Positions 44,795 to 54,380 are shown, counted from the first letter of the stretch. The stretch: DNA of 64,000 nt from Flavobacterium reichenbachii (GCF_002217435.1 NZ_MUHF01000002.1:62001-126000); one strand, 5' to 3'. The notes: generated by a model from the sequence alone, not told the origin. Translations and numbers: made by a program.

Positions 44795-47700
44795 CTAAAC
44801 TCTACATTTTGCCAATATTTCCTTTACTTCTGTTTTACAGCTGCCACATCCTAATCCGGCTCCGGTATTTTTACATAAATCGGTAAAATCGCTTACACCG
44901 CTTTTGATCGTTTCTTCAATATTTCCTGCTCCAACCTGACTGCAGGAACAAACTAGTTTTCCGAGAACGGGTTTGGCAGTTGAACTTCCTCTTAGTAATA
45001 AATTCCGTTTGTCTGATAATTCTATTTTGCTTTCGATCATGGTTTTGAATTCGGCAAACTCGTTTTTATCACCCATTAAAATCGCTCCAACAAGAAGATC
45101 ATCTTTTACAATGCATTTTTTATAATAACGTTTTTTCAAGTCTGAAAAAACGATTTCTTCATATGAATCGTCGTTTTCCGGAATTTGGATATCGCCAATG
45201 CTGCAAAGGTTGATATCTTCTAATTTTAAAATATTCATTAAAATAGAACCTTTGTAGTAACTGCTGATATCACCTGCTAAAAAGTTAGCCAGAATAGCAG
45301 CTTGTTCTTCTGCAGCAGAAGTGATTCCGAATAATTTATTTTTGAATTCAGCTATTTCTCCAATAGCAAAAATGTCTGGATTTGAAGTTTGCAAATACTG
45401 ATTTACCTTTACGCCTCGTCCGCATGAAAGTCCGCTTTCGCGTGCAATTTCAATATTCGGGATTGTTCCAATCGTATATACAATTGCATTTGCGGTAATA
45501 ATTTTACCGCTCTTTAAGGCGATTTCTATTTCATTTTCATTATCTGTTTCAAAAACCGTACTTACTTCGTTATCAAAGTAAATCTGAATGTCTCGAAGCT
45601 GTACTTCTTCGGCCAATAATTTGCTCGATATTAAGTCCAATTGGCGTTCCATCAAACGCGAAGCTCTTTGAACAATCGTAGTTTTTATCTTTTTATGTTT
45701 TAAAGCTGCAGCCAATTCTAAGCCTAATAAACCGCCGCCAATAATAACGACATGCTGTTCTTCTGGAGGGAGATTGGTGCTGTCAAGATGTTTCTTTAAT
45801 CGGTCTGCATCTTCTTTTTTTCTTACTGTAAAACGTCCGGGAAGATGGAGCTGTGCATTTTCTGGTACAAAAGGACGGCTTCCGGTTGCTAAAATCAAGG
45901 AATCAAAAGTATGGATTTGACCTTGGCTGTCTAAAATTGTTTTATTATTGGTATCCAGTTTATCAATTGCAACTCCGGCTTTCATAGTAATTTTTAATTT
46001 ACTGAAAGCTTCGCCATCTTTAACTTTTAAAAGCTGTTCCCAGCTGAATTCTCCCGTCATGTATTCTGGAAGCAAGACGCGGTTGTAAAACGGATTTACT
46101 TCATTCGAAAAAACAATAATTTCGTCGGTTGTATTGAATTCGCGATAATTTTGAATGAATCGGAATGATGCTGCGCCCGCACCAACAATGGCAATTTTCT
46201 GAAACGGTTTTACATATTTGGTAATCGAAACGGTAGTATATTTAAAATCTGGCTCTTTTGAAATAGGATCGACAACGGTATTCGTTAAATTATTGGTTCG
46301 GTTTAAATCATTTTCAAGCTGTTTTCCCCAGTGCATTGGCAGAAAAAGGACTTTTTCTTTAATTGAATCTGTAACTTTTGCCTTTACGCGGACTTCGCCA
46401 TTTTTGCTGGTAACCGTAACAATATCACCATTTTTAATTTCGTTTTTAAAAGCATCAATTGGGTTTATTTCTAAGACAGGACTCGGAATATGTGTTAACA
46501 ATCTGGATACTTTCCCAGTTTTAGTCATTGTATGCCATTGATCACGAATTCTTCCTGTCGTTAGGATAAAAGGAAATTCGGCATTTGGCTGTACCGATGT
46601 ATTTTCTATCGAAACGGGAAGATTGAAAATTGCTTTTTGCGAAGGCGTATAGAATTTTTTATCGGTAAATAATCTCGGAGTTCCCGGATGTCCGTAATCT
46701 GGAACGGGCCACTGAAAAGTTCCTTCGGTTTTTAGGCGATGATAATTTAAGAATGAAATATCAATATTGGTATTTTTAGTAAGTGCGCAGTGTTCTTTGT
46801 AAATATCTTCGGCACTGTTGTAATTAAATCCGTTGAAATTCATTTTTTTCGCAAAGCGAATTAAAATCTCAATGTCTGGAAGGGCTTCACCTGGAGCATT
46901 TATTCCTTTAGGAAGATACGAAATACGACGTTCTGAGTTCGTCATCGTTCCTTCTTTTTCCAGCCATCCTGCAGCAGGCAATAATAAATCGGCAAATTTT
47001 GCAGTATCTGCATTATGCGAAATATCCTGAACGACAACAAATTTTGCATTTTGAAGTGCTTTTTCAATACGTCTTGAATCCGGGAGGCTCACTAAAGGAT
47101 TGGTGCAGATAATCCATACTGCTTTCATTTTACCCGATTCCAGCGCTTCAAACATTTCTGTCGCGGTTAAACCCGGTTTATCCGAAATAGAATCAACGCC
47201 CCAAAAATCGGCAACTTCTTTTCGATGTTCTGGATTTGCAATGTCTTTGTGCGCTGCCAAAAGTGTTGCCATTCCGCCAACTTCGCGTCCGCCCATTGCG
47301 TTGGGTTGTCCAGTTAAGGAAAAAGGTCCTGAACCAGGTTTTCCAACTTGTCCTGTTAATAGTGATAAATTGAGCAGCGCCGTATTTTTATCAACGCCAA
47401 CGGCACTTTGGTTTAATCCCATCGCCCAAAGCGAAATAAAACCTTTTGCCTTTCCTATTATATCAGCAGCAAGTTTGATATCGTTTACCGAAATACCACA
47501 AAGTTTTGAAGCTTTTTCTAAAGAAGTACTTAAAACTAAGTCTTTGTATTGTTTGAAATTTTCTGCATTGTTTTTTACAAAATCGTGGTCTACATGACCT
47601 TTTTCGATAATGCGTTTGGCAATGGCATGATACAAAATAATGTCAGAACCCGGAATAATCTGCAGATGTAAATCGGCAAAAGCGGCAGTATCTGTTCGTC

Positions 47701-48313
47701 TCGGATCAATTACAATTATTTTTATTTTCGGATTTTTCTCTTTGTGTTTTTCAATCCGTCTGAATAGGATAGGATGACACCACGCCGGATTTGCGCCTGT
47801 AATCAAAAAAGTATCGGCTAGCTCAATATCATCATAAGAAATAGGTACAGAATCTTCTCCAAAAGTTTTTTTATATCCCACGACAGCAGAACTCATGCAA
47901 AGTCTGGAATTGGTATCGATATTATTGGTTTTAAGAAAACCTTTTACGAGTTTGTTGACCAAGTAATATTCCTCTGTTAAACATTGTCCTGAAATATAAA
48001 AGCCAACGCTGTCCGGGCCGTGTTTTTTTATGATGGAAGAAAATACAGCTGCAGCTCGGTCGAGAGCAGTGTCCCAGCTTACGCGCTCCAGCGGATACGA
48101 TTTACTGCCTCGCATTTCTGGATATAAAATTCGGTCTGATGTATCGTTAACTACGTAATGCAGATTCATACCTTTAGAACATAACATACCTTTGTTTACA
48201 GGATGGTCTTTGTCGCCTTCGACCATCACGCCATTTTTAGCATCATTGGTTACGATTATGCCACAGCCAACGCCGCAATAGGAACAGGTAGTTTTGATTT
48301 TGGTGTTTTGCAT
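44795..48313 (-). CDS. nasA: Assimilatory nitrate reductase fused to NirB-like FAD domain and BFD [2Fe-2S] domain
   Basis: 1172 residues. The N-terminal 4Fe-4S site CSYCGVGCG...MLCSKG opens a DMSO-reductase-family molybdenum domain (to about 560), followed by the MPT-dinucleotide-binding barrel (about 575-690, TTGRIRDQWHTMTKTG). Then an FAD/NAD(P)-binding unit like the front of NirB (IAIVGAGAASFRFI, ILATGSRPFVP, VVIIGGGLLGLELA) and a C-terminal BFD [2Fe-2S] domain (CSCSQ...GCGSCK). Klebsiella uses a separate flavin subunit, NasC; here one chain can take electrons from NAD(P)H to nitrate. ATG 48313 was chosen; an in-frame ATG at 48340 would add MFLYLNKNV, unusual before the cluster motif. Confidence 0.93.
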   Translation of the reverse strand: MQNTKIKTTCSYCGVGCGIIVTNDAKNGVMVEGDKDHPVNKGMLCSKGMNLHYVVNDTSDRILYPEMRGSKSYPLERVSWDTALDRAAAVFSSIIKKHGPDSVGFYISGQCLTEEYYLVNKLVKGFLKTNNIDTNSRLCMSSAVVGYKKTFGEDSVPISYDDIELADTFLITGANPAWCHPILFRRIEKHKEKNPKIKIIVIDPRRTDTAAFADLHLQIIPGSDIILYHAIAKRIIEKGHVDHDFVKNNAENFKQYKDLVLSTSLEKASKLCGISVNDIKLAADIIGKAKGFISLWAMGLNQSAVGVDKNTALLNLSLLTGQVGKPGSGPFSLTGQPNAMGGREVGGMATLLAAHKDIANPEHRKEVADFWGVDSISDKPGLTATEMFEALESGKMKAVWIICTNPLVSLPDSRRIEKALQNAKFVVVQDISHNADTAKFADLLLPAAGWLEKEGTMTNSERRISYLPKGINAPGEALPDIEILIRFAKKMNFNGFNYNSAEDIYKEHCALTKNTNIDISFLNYHRLKTEGTFQWPVPDYGHPGTPRLFTDKKFYTPSQKAIFNLPVSIENTSVQPNAEFPFILTTGRIRDQWHTMTKTGKVSRLLTHIPSPVLEINPIDAFKNEIKNGDIVTVTSKNGEVRVKAKVTDSIKEKVLFLPMHWGKQLENDLNRTNNLTNTVVDPISKEPDFKYTTVSITKYVKPFQKIAIVGAGAASFRFIQNYREFNTTDEIIVFSNEVNPFYNRVLLPEYMTGEFSWEQLLKVKDGEAFSKLKITMKAGVAIDKLDTNNKTILDSQGQIHTFDSLILATGSRPFVPENAQLHLPGRFTVRKKEDADRLKKHLDSTNLPPEEQHVVIIGGGLLGLELAAALKHKKIKTTIVQRASRLMERQLDLISSKLLAEEVQLRDIQIYFDNEVSTVFETDNENEIEIALKSGKIITANAIVYTIGTIPNIEIARESGLSCGRGVKVNQYLQTSNPDIFAIGEIAEFKNKLFGITSAAEEQAAILANFLAGDISSYYKGSILMNILKLEDINLCSIGDIQIPENDDSYEEIVFSDLKKRYYKKCIVKDDLLVGAILMGDKNEFAEFKTMIESKIELSDKRNLLLRGSSTAKPVLGKLVCSCSQVGAGNIEETIKSGVSDFTDLCKNTGAGLGCGSCKTEVKEILAKCRV

Positions 48314-48634
48314 TACATTTTTGTTTAAGTACAGAAACATGAATTACTTAATTCTTTAGTAAATCACTTAATTCTATAGAAACAAAAATACGTATTTTTA
48401 CGTATTAATACGTAATTTTGTTTAAAAATATTTTTATTATTTGCAAAGCCAGCCACTAAGAACTGAATAAAAGAAATAAGCTTTCAATTAAAACCTAATT
48501 GGTTTTTTTGAAAGCTTTAAAATTAGATTTAGGTCACAACAGCGAAAGTATACTGTGTGATTGTATTACAGCGATTTGATTCTTGGTTTTGTTAAGAACT
48601 GGGAGTCTCTGATGGGTTTTTTTAGATAAATTGA
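48314..48634. other. nasA control region and upstream spacer
   Basis: No gene. It contains the nasA operator-promoter (48383-48414), a further TAAGTA/TACTTA pair (48326-48331, 48345-48350) close to the start codon, and a two-level hairpin at 48478-48517 (arms AAGCTTTCAA and TTGAAAGCTT) that may end the MORN-like gene transcript. Confidence 0.6.
48383..48414 (-). promoter_or_regulatory. Nitrate reductase operator-promoter
   Basis: Read leftward: three TACGTA half-sites at exactly 10-base steps (48409, 48399, 48389), including the perfect palindrome TACGTATTAATACGTA (48399-48414) and its neighbour TACGTAAAAATACGTA (48404-48389), which overlaps by two bases the -7 element TATTTTTG (48390-48383). 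No TTG is present at -33. Confidence 0.78.
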
Positions 48635-49147
48635 TTATTGAACTTTTTTCCCATTTTTATAAATAAAATTTAGTTCCTCTCCATTTTTCGAAATACAGAA
48701 TTGTTTTCCATTTTTCTTTCCGTCTTTATATTCGCAGCTGTGAATTAATTTGCCTTTAGAAAAGAATTCTTCTAATATTTTGTTTTCGTTTTCATCAAAA
48801 TAAATAGTCGAATCTATAGTTCCGTCGAAATCCAGGCGATCTTGTTTTTTCTTTTTAAAATACAGGCCGTCATGGAAATAGGTTTTCATATACGGAATTC
48901 CTTTTTTGCTTTTGTTATAATATTCGGTAACCAATATTATAAAACCGTCTTTATAATCTTCTTTTGATAATAATATATTGTTTGTCCATCTGCGGTTTTC
49001 TATAGAACCTGAAAAAATTGAATCATTAGAAGCTTTATAAATAAGTCCATCTTTAGAATAGAGATCTTTATGAGTAATCGCAGTACTTTCTTGTGCAAAA
49101 CTTTGCATGCTGATCAATAGAAAAAGGACTATAATTTTATGAAGCAT
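48635..49147 (-). CDS. MORN-repeat-like (YwqK-type) secreted protein
   Basis: 170 residues with signal peptide (LLISMQSFAQ). The body has several YKDG-type turns: KEDYKDGFIILVTEY, CEYKDGKKNGKQFC and FIYKNGKKVQ, as in MORN/YwqK 'antitoxin' family proteins, a label based on one Bacillus neighbour and not a tested role here. It is 25 bases downstream of the methyltransferase gene. Its role in the nitrate locus is not evident. Confidence 0.65.
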   Translation of the reverse strand: MLHKIIVLFLLISMQSFAQESTAITHKDLYSKDGLIYKASNDSIFSGSIENRRWTNNILLSKEDYKDGFIILVTEYYNKSKKGIPYMKTYFHDGLYFKKKKQDRLDFDGTIDSTIYFDENENKILEEFFSKGKLIHSCEYKDGKKNGKQFCISKNGEELNFIYKNGKKVQ

Positions 49148-49172
49148 AATTCAATTTTAATTTGTTGTCTGA

Positions 49173-49793
49173 CTATCTTTTTCTTCCAATAAACCGAATT
49201 ACAGAACCTTTCCCATTATGAAATAAACCTTCGCTGAGTTCGATTTCTGTTTCTTCTAATTGTAAAATTTCATAATCTGGAAAATCAGATTGAATTTCTT
49301 CAATAGAAAACAGAGATTCGATATCTTTTGGTCCGCCGACTTTTTCATTTACGGCTAAATATTCCAGATGTTTTTTGCTGAAAGCTTCAAAAATGATAAT
49401 GCCGTTTTGCTTTAGATATTGATTCAGTTGTTTGTGAATAAGAGATTTAATTTCTGCTGGAAAATGGGCGTAAATCAATGCGATTGCATCAAATTGATCT
49501 TTTTTAAAATCTAAAGTTTCCAATTCACCAACTCTATAATCAATTGAAACATTGCTGGATTCGGCGAGTTTAAGAGCTTTATTTTTTCCTTCTTCACTAA
49601 TATCAAAAGCAGAGACTTCCCAGCCTAACTTTGCAGCAAAGATGGCATTTCTTCCTTCGCCTTCAGCAGGAAAAAGAATCGCTGCTGGATTTAGTTTTTG
49701 GATTTGTTCTTTTAAGAAATTATTGGGTGCTGTACCGTATGCAAATTCTTCGCTGCTGTAGCGGTCGTCCCATCTTTGTGTCCAGTTGTTCAT
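49173..49793 (-). CDS. SAM-dependent methyltransferase (TehB-like class I)
   Basis: 206 residues, cytosolic. Class I motifs: [17 protein letters not shown] opening as in TehB/thiopurine-type enzymes, motif [17 protein letters not shown], motif [16 protein letters not shown], and [13 protein letters not shown]. Substrates of this group range from tellurite to small metabolites; none can be assigned. It starts 35 bases after the WG-repeat gene ends. Confidence 0.87.
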   Translation of the reverse strand: MNNWTQRWDDRYSSEEFAYGTAPNNFLKEQIQKLNPAAILFPAEGEGRNAIFAAKLGWEVSAFDISEEGKNKALKLAESSNVSIDYRVGELETLDFKKDQFDAIALIYAHFPAEIKSLIHKQLNQYLKQNGIIIFEAFSKKHLEYLAVNEKVGGPKDIESLFSIEEIQSDFPDYEILQLEETEIELSEGLFHNGKGSVIRFIGRKR

Positions 49794-49828
49794 GGTTTAT
49801 ATTTGGAATTTTACAGAATAACAAAATT

Positions 49829-50872
49829 TTAATTACAGAAAATCTTACATTTATTGTTTTGATCAATGTAAAAGTTTTTTCCATTCAAATTGACGCTCAA
49901 TAACCCTTCAGAAAAAAATCCAATTTCATCATAAATTATTGGAACTATAATCTTACCAGTGCTATCTACACATCCCCACTTTTTGTTTAATTTAACTGAG
50001 CAAAGTCCATCCTGAAAATAATATGCATTATCATAAGATTGACTGGATATTAGAGAACCTTTTTTATTAATTAAAACATATTTACCATTTATGATTACAA
50101 TTGCGATGTCGCCTCTGAATTTATAGGCTTTATCATACTGGGGACCAATCTCTGTCTTTCCCTCTTTATTAATAAATCCTTCTTTATCATTTTGTTTAAT
50201 TATTGCCAGACCGCTAGAAAATTCGCCATTATTTACATCATTAGTATCATCTGTAAATTTACGTTCTCCTTTAGTATCGATGTAATATGTTTTGTATCCA
50301 TCATTAACCTTTGCTAAACCTTCGGTGAACCCAAATGTCCATTCGTATTGATACGGGATAATTAATTCTCCTTTCTGATTTATAAAACCATATTCTTCAT
50401 CAAGTGCTACACTTGCTAAGCCTTCACGGAAAAAACTAATTCTTTTATATTTAAAATTAATAACAGTTTTTCCACTTGTGTCAATATATCCCCATTTCCC
50501 ATCTTTTTGAACGGCGGCTAAACCATCTTTGAAAGGATATGCATTTTCATATATAGGTTCTATCTTGATAGTACCATTTTTATCAATAAAGCCATATTTT
50601 GTCTGACCTTCGCCTGGCACTCTAATTGTTTTTAGTCCATTTGAAAAAGATTGACCTGAGTATTTGTATTTTCCCAAAGCAATAACTTCATTTCCATTTT
50701 TATCGATGTATCCTTCTTCTGAATTAAATCCCAAAACGTTTGCTAAACCTTCTTCAAAATCATATATCCGGTCATAGGCATTACTGTTGTTTTTCTGCCC
50801 TTGCACATGATAACTTAACAGTAAGAAGAAAAGGATATTTCTGAAAGAAACATGTTTATTTAAAGAGATCAT
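49829..50872 (-). CDS. WG-repeat protein, exported
   Basis: 347 residues with signal peptide (to YHVQGQ near 26). About ten repeats of the WG/KWG type follow, each of the form 'YG(F/Y)ID-x-x-G-x-x-I-x-P-x-Y-(D/E)...F-x-(D/E)-GLA-x-V' (for example KYGFIDKNGTIKIEPIYENA and KWGYIDTSGKTVINFKYK). WG repeats form beta-propeller-like surfaces and are common in Bacteroidota; the function is unknown. Confidence 0.87.
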   Translation of the reverse strand: MISLNKHVSFRNILFFLLLSYHVQGQKNNSNAYDRIYDFEEGLANVLGFNSEEGYIDKNGNEVIALGKYKYSGQSFSNGLKTIRVPGEGQTKYGFIDKNGTIKIEPIYENAYPFKDGLAAVQKDGKWGYIDTSGKTVINFKYKRISFFREGLASVALDEEYGFINQKGELIIPYQYEWTFGFTEGLAKVNDGYKTYYIDTKGERKFTDDTNDVNNGEFSSGLAIIKQNDKEGFINKEGKTEIGPQYDKAYKFRGDIAIVIINGKYVLINKKGSLISSQSYDNAYYFQDGLCSVKLNKKWGCVDSTGKIIVPIIYDEIGFFSEGLLSVNLNGKNFYIDQNNKCKIFCN

Positions 50873-51013
50873 TCGTATTTATTTTTTTTGGTTTTAACAA
50901 ATATACTATAGCAAAATTTAAAACGAAATTTCTTCGCAAAAAAAAGCCCCTTCTCAAAACAGAAAAAGAGCAGCTTATAATGCAATTTTGACTAACTATT
51001 AAATAGATTTATC

Positions 51014-51379
51014 TTAACCAACAAGCGTCGTTATACCACTATTAATATCAATTTCTGCAAAGTTATGTTTTCCCATAACGATTAGCAGTTTGTTTGTATT
51101 ATATCCTATATATCTTATTTCGGGTTCTCCTACTTTTGGTTTTCCACAAACAGAAATTACATTGGTCTGCCATTTTAATTTGCTTCTTTTGTAGGCAGAT
51201 ATTGTTTGTAAATCATTTTCAACATAATAAATAATGTTGTTTTTTTTGATTCCTCTTTTTTGTGTTTTTGCAAAATTTATTTCTGATCCTTTTGAAATTA
51301 AAGCATCATTTATTTTTTGATCAACACTAGTTTGAGTTACGATAAGAGTTAACATTGATAATTTTAGAAATGGTTTCAT
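51014..51379 (-). CDS. Small secreted hypothetical protein
   Basis: 121 residues from the ATG at 51379 (an ATG seven codons upstream is also in frame). The N-terminus MKPFLKLSMLTLIVTQTSVDQ looks like a weak signal peptide. The rest is mainly beta-type sequence with two Cys-free halves and a GKPKVGEPEIRYIGYN stretch. No family is recognised. It lies between the terminator of the narK operon and the WG-repeat gene. Confidence 0.5.
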   Translation of the reverse strand: MKPFLKLSMLTLIVTQTSVDQKINDALISKGSEINFAKTQKRGIKKNNIIYYVENDLQTISAYKRSKLKWQTNVISVCGKPKVGEPEIRYIGYNTNKLLIVMGKHNFAEIDINSGITTLVG

Positions 51380-51452
51380 AGGATAGAATTTGGGGTTCAT
51401 AATCGTTTCAAATATAACTAATTAAAGGAAATACAATGCATTTTTTGAAACT

Positions 51453-51488
51453 AAAAAAAATACCCTTTTCCGAAATAGGAAAAGGGTA
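51453..51488 (-). terminator. Terminator of the narK-barrel protein operon
   Basis: Arms TACCCTTTTCC (51461-51471) and GGAAAAGGGTA (51478-51488), loop GAAATA, with A8 on the left acting as U-run on the leftward transcript. Confidence 0.88.
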
Positions 51489-51516
51489 AAATATAGAAGT
51501 TAATTTTGAAGAAAAA

Positions 51517-52776
51517 TTATTTTTTCCAGCTAAAAATTCTTGGATTAACAGAAATCATCAACCAAGCCCAATTGTTAGTATGGCTGGCATCACCGTTTTT
51601 AATAAATTCTAAAGTCTTAGTACCAAACATTTGAGAATATCCTCCTGTTAAAACGATATCTTTTTTGAAATTAAAGGTAGTAGAAAAATCTACTTCGGTT
51701 CCTAAATAAGAATCTAATTCCTCATTAAGCGGTGTAACAACTTTGTTTGGAGCCAAAAACACATGCGGACTCAAAGCAAACTGCCATTTTTTTACGGTAT
51801 AATTTAATTTCAAATAGGCATCTTCAAGACCAACATTATTTAAGTGATTTCCAACATAAAAATAATCCATAAAACCATTAAAAGCGTGGTTTGTTCCAAA
51901 AATAGGATTAAAAGATTTGATAACCGAACTGCCGTCATTCCTATCTTTTCCAGATAAGAATTCAAATCCTAAACCAGCTTTAAAAGCTTCGGTAAACATA
52001 TAATTTACATTCGCTCCGGCATTCCATGCGCTTACTTTTTGATCGGTATTTTTTCCTGTTTGTCCGTAAACCCAAAGATTAGAATCTAATTTCCCAGGTT
52101 TAAAAGTTAAATAAGGCCCAAAGGTTTGTTTGTAATCTACTAATAATTTAGCATCCGCGTTTGCATATTCGTAACCTGTGTTCAGCAGTAAAAAGCTTGC
52201 TTCTAGCGTTTCAAATTTTCTGTGGTACCACGCAAATTGCATTGCTTTGTAACTGGAAACAGTATAAGGGGTCTGCAAAACATTTTCTGCATTAGAATTG
52301 TACGCTCCTCCAAAATCTAATCTTTGGTTCTCTCCCTGAAACGATACTGTTGCTGCATCGTGGCTTTGTGCCTGCTGTCCCCAATCCTGTTCTCCTAAAA
52401 TACGCTGGTTGTCATAAGAAAGAACTTGTCTTCCTAATTTGGCGCTCCATTTTTCGGTAAAGTTGTATTGTGCCCAAGCTTCAAAAACTGCAATTCCATT
52501 TTTATCTGCGGTTGTTGCCGGTACAGCATCTCCCCAGGTTCTGGTATTTTGAAGTGTTAGTTTTACTTTCAGTTCATCTTGTTTGTAATCAAAACTTAAT
52601 CTTGAACGCTGCGAAACCTGAGAGGTTCCTTCCTGGCCGTAAGGGAGTAAAGTTTTGTAACCATTGCGATATTCAAAACGTGGTCTGATTTGTAAATTTA
52701 CATCTAATTCCTGAGCCTGCATTTGAACGCTTATTGCCCCCAGAAGACATAAAATGATAGTTTTCAATTTTTTCAT
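51517..52776 (-). CDS. Alginate-export-family outer-membrane beta-barrel protein
   Basis: 419 residues from the ATG at 52776 (MKKLKTIILCLLGAISVQMQAQ is a clean signal peptide; the longer ORF start is unlikely). The mature part has alternating amphipathic strands with short turns: VNLQIRPRFEYRNGYK, SRLSFDYKQDELKVKLTLQNTR, WSAKLGRQVLSYDNQRILG and FALSPHVFLAPN, ending in an aromatic strand. This matches the alginate_exp (AlgE-like) barrel family. It follows narK by 73 bases, so a role as outer-membrane channel for nitrate/nitrite is plausible. There are no alginate genes nearby. Confidence 0.85.
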   Translation of the reverse strand: MKKLKTIILCLLGAISVQMQAQELDVNLQIRPRFEYRNGYKTLLPYGQEGTSQVSQRSRLSFDYKQDELKVKLTLQNTRTWGDAVPATTADKNGIAVFEAWAQYNFTEKWSAKLGRQVLSYDNQRILGEQDWGQQAQSHDAATVSFQGENQRLDFGGAYNSNAENVLQTPYTVSSYKAMQFAWYHRKFETLEASFLLLNTGYEYANADAKLLVDYKQTFGPYLTFKPGKLDSNLWVYGQTGKNTDQKVSAWNAGANVNYMFTEAFKAGLGFEFLSGKDRNDGSSVIKSFNPIFGTNHAFNGFMDYFYVGNHLNNVGLEDAYLKLNYTVKKWQFALSPHVFLAPNKVVTPLNEELDSYLGTEVDFSTTFNFKKDIVLTGGYSQMFGTKTLEFIKNGDASHTNNWAWLMISVNPRIFSWKK

Positions 52777-52849
52777 ATTTGATTTTTTGATGGCCCAAAT
52801 TAAAGAATTAATTTTCATACATTTTCTGACAAAAATCATTTATTTGTTT

Positions 52850-54328
52850 TTATTTCCTATCAATTATTTGTGCTAACACAGGTTGTTTTTCGTTCATTAT
52901 TTTAGTAATTGTATAATGCATCCAAATTAAACAAACTGATGAAAAAACTAATATAAAAATCCAGGAGCTGGACCATATTCCTGTTGCAGTGAGGAGATAA
53001 CCAAAAATAATTGGTCCGAAGAAACCGCCTAGACCGCCAATCATGCCAACCATACCGCCGACAACACCAACTTCTGACGGGAAATATTCCGGAATATGTT
53101 TATAAACAGCAGCTTTGCCAATTCCCCACGATATTCCGATCAGGATTACTAAAACTAAGAATACCCACATATTTGCGTCAAATTTTATGACCGTGATTCC
53201 TTTTGCAAGTAATTCTTTTTTCTTAACAGTTTGATTTTGTTTCACTACAACTTGCTGCCATGATGTTGTGGTCGGAAAAATTCCATCTTGATTTAGATTT
53301 TCTTTTTTCTGTGCAACTGCAAAATCAGTGCTGCCAATTTTAATATTTTGGTCTGAAACAGCGGTAATTATTCCTTTTTTAGCTGCTAGAACTCCAGGAC
53401 CTGTAGTTGTAATTTCCATTTTCGGAATCATTAGCAAAGCACTCAATATTACAGAAGAACTTAAAACCCAATACATTACTTTTCTTGCGCCAAACTTATC
53501 TGATAAATAACCGCCAAACGCTCTTATAACACCCGACGGCAGACTGAAAAGTGTTGCAAATAACCCGCCCATGACCAAGCTGGTTTGATATACATTCATA
53601 AAATTAGGTAACAGCCATTGTGAATAGGCTACAAAACATCCGAAAACTAAAAAATAGTAGGCACCAAAGCGCCAAACACGTGCACTTTTTAGTGATCCCA
53701 GCATTTGTGAAACCGATTTTGTCTGGTTTTCTATTTTTTTGTTTTTTGCGAAGATTAAAAAAACAACTCCAATAATTAAAAGTGATACAGCATATAGAAT
53801 AGGAAGTATTTTCCAGCCATTCTGAGGATCTTCTGCAGAGAAATAGTTTAATAGGGAAGGGGCTAAAAAGGTAGTGATTGCTGCACCGGCATTTCCCATT
53901 CCAAAAATTCCGAGCGCGCGGCCCTGCCATTCTTTAGGATACCAGATAGAAGTATAGCCTATTCCTACCGCAAAACTTGTCCCGACCATTCCGAAAAGGA
54001 AACTTAATAGAGCAAACATTAAAAAACTATCTGCCAGCGGTAATAAAAATAAAGGAATAGAAGAGAGGAGCAGTAAAAACGAAAAAACATATTTACCTCC
54101 AAATTTATCGGTTAGGATTCCAATTGGCAGACGCATTATGGAACCGGTCAGGATTGGAATTCCGAGTAACCAGCCGATCTGAACTACGCTCCACTGGAAA
54201 ATTCCATTATCTGCTAAAAAAGTAACTAATACCCCATTTAATGTCCAGCATGCAAAGCATACCGTAAAGGCCAAAGTGTTCAAGAATAGAATCTTGTGCG
54301 ATTGTGATAAAGAATTTGTATTTTTCAT
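52850..54328 (-). CDS. narK: NarK/NrtP-type nitrate/nitrite MFS transporter
   Basis: 492 residues, 12 membrane segments. The two substrate arginines of NarK proteins are present: GSIMRLPIGILTDKFGGK (TM2, near 65) and LPSGVIRAFGGYLSDKFGARK (TM8, near 270). Nitrate signatures GMGNAGAAITTF and GGMVGMIGGLGGFFGP are readable. An extra soluble stretch of about 80 residues (roughly 303-385) lies between TM9 and TM10 and looks like a biotin/lipoyl-type barrel half: KGIITAVSDQNIKIGSTDF and VVVKQNQTVKKKELLAKG. It has the shared operator-promoter and is the first gene of a two-gene operon. Confidence 0.92.
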   Translation of the reverse strand: MKNTNSLSQSHKILFLNTLAFTVCFACWTLNGVLVTFLADNGIFQWSVVQIGWLLGIPILTGSIMRLPIGILTDKFGGKYVFSFLLLLSSIPLFLLPLADSFLMFALLSFLFGMVGTSFAVGIGYTSIWYPKEWQGRALGIFGMGNAGAAITTFLAPSLLNYFSAEDPQNGWKILPILYAVSLLIIGVVFLIFAKNKKIENQTKSVSQMLGSLKSARVWRFGAYYFLVFGCFVAYSQWLLPNFMNVYQTSLVMGGLFATLFSLPSGVIRAFGGYLSDKFGARKVMYWVLSSSVILSALLMIPKMEITTTGPGVLAAKKGIITAVSDQNIKIGSTDFAVAQKKENLNQDGIFPTTTSWQQVVVKQNQTVKKKELLAKGITVIKFDANMWVFLVLVILIGISWGIGKAAVYKHIPEYFPSEVGVVGGMVGMIGGLGGFFGPIIFGYLLTATGIWSSSWIFILVFSSVCLIWMHYTITKIMNEKQPVLAQIIDRK

Positions 54329-54348
54329 AGTACCTAGATTTGTTTTAT

Positions 54349-54380
54349 CAAATATAAGTACATGTAAGTATTAATACGTA
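54349..54380 (-). promoter_or_regulatory. narK operator-promoter
   Basis: Half-sites at exact 10-base steps on the plus strand: TAAGTA 54355, TAAGTA 54365, TACGTA 54375; the outer two form TAAGTATTAATACGTA (54365-54380). The innermost overlaps by two bases the -7 element, read leftward TATATTTG (54356-54349). Another TAAGTA lies at 54389. There is no TTG at -33. Confidence 0.77.

Noticed and set aside
47100..47597. Plus-strand ORF of 165 codons within the nitrate reductase gene
   Set aside because: It lies wholly opposite conserved molybdenum-domain codons and has no recognisable start context or motif.
48635..49147. Toxin-antitoxin module at the YwqK-like gene
   Set aside because: There is no toxin-like partner next to it, the protein is secreted, and neighbours are a methyltransferase and a WG-repeat protein.
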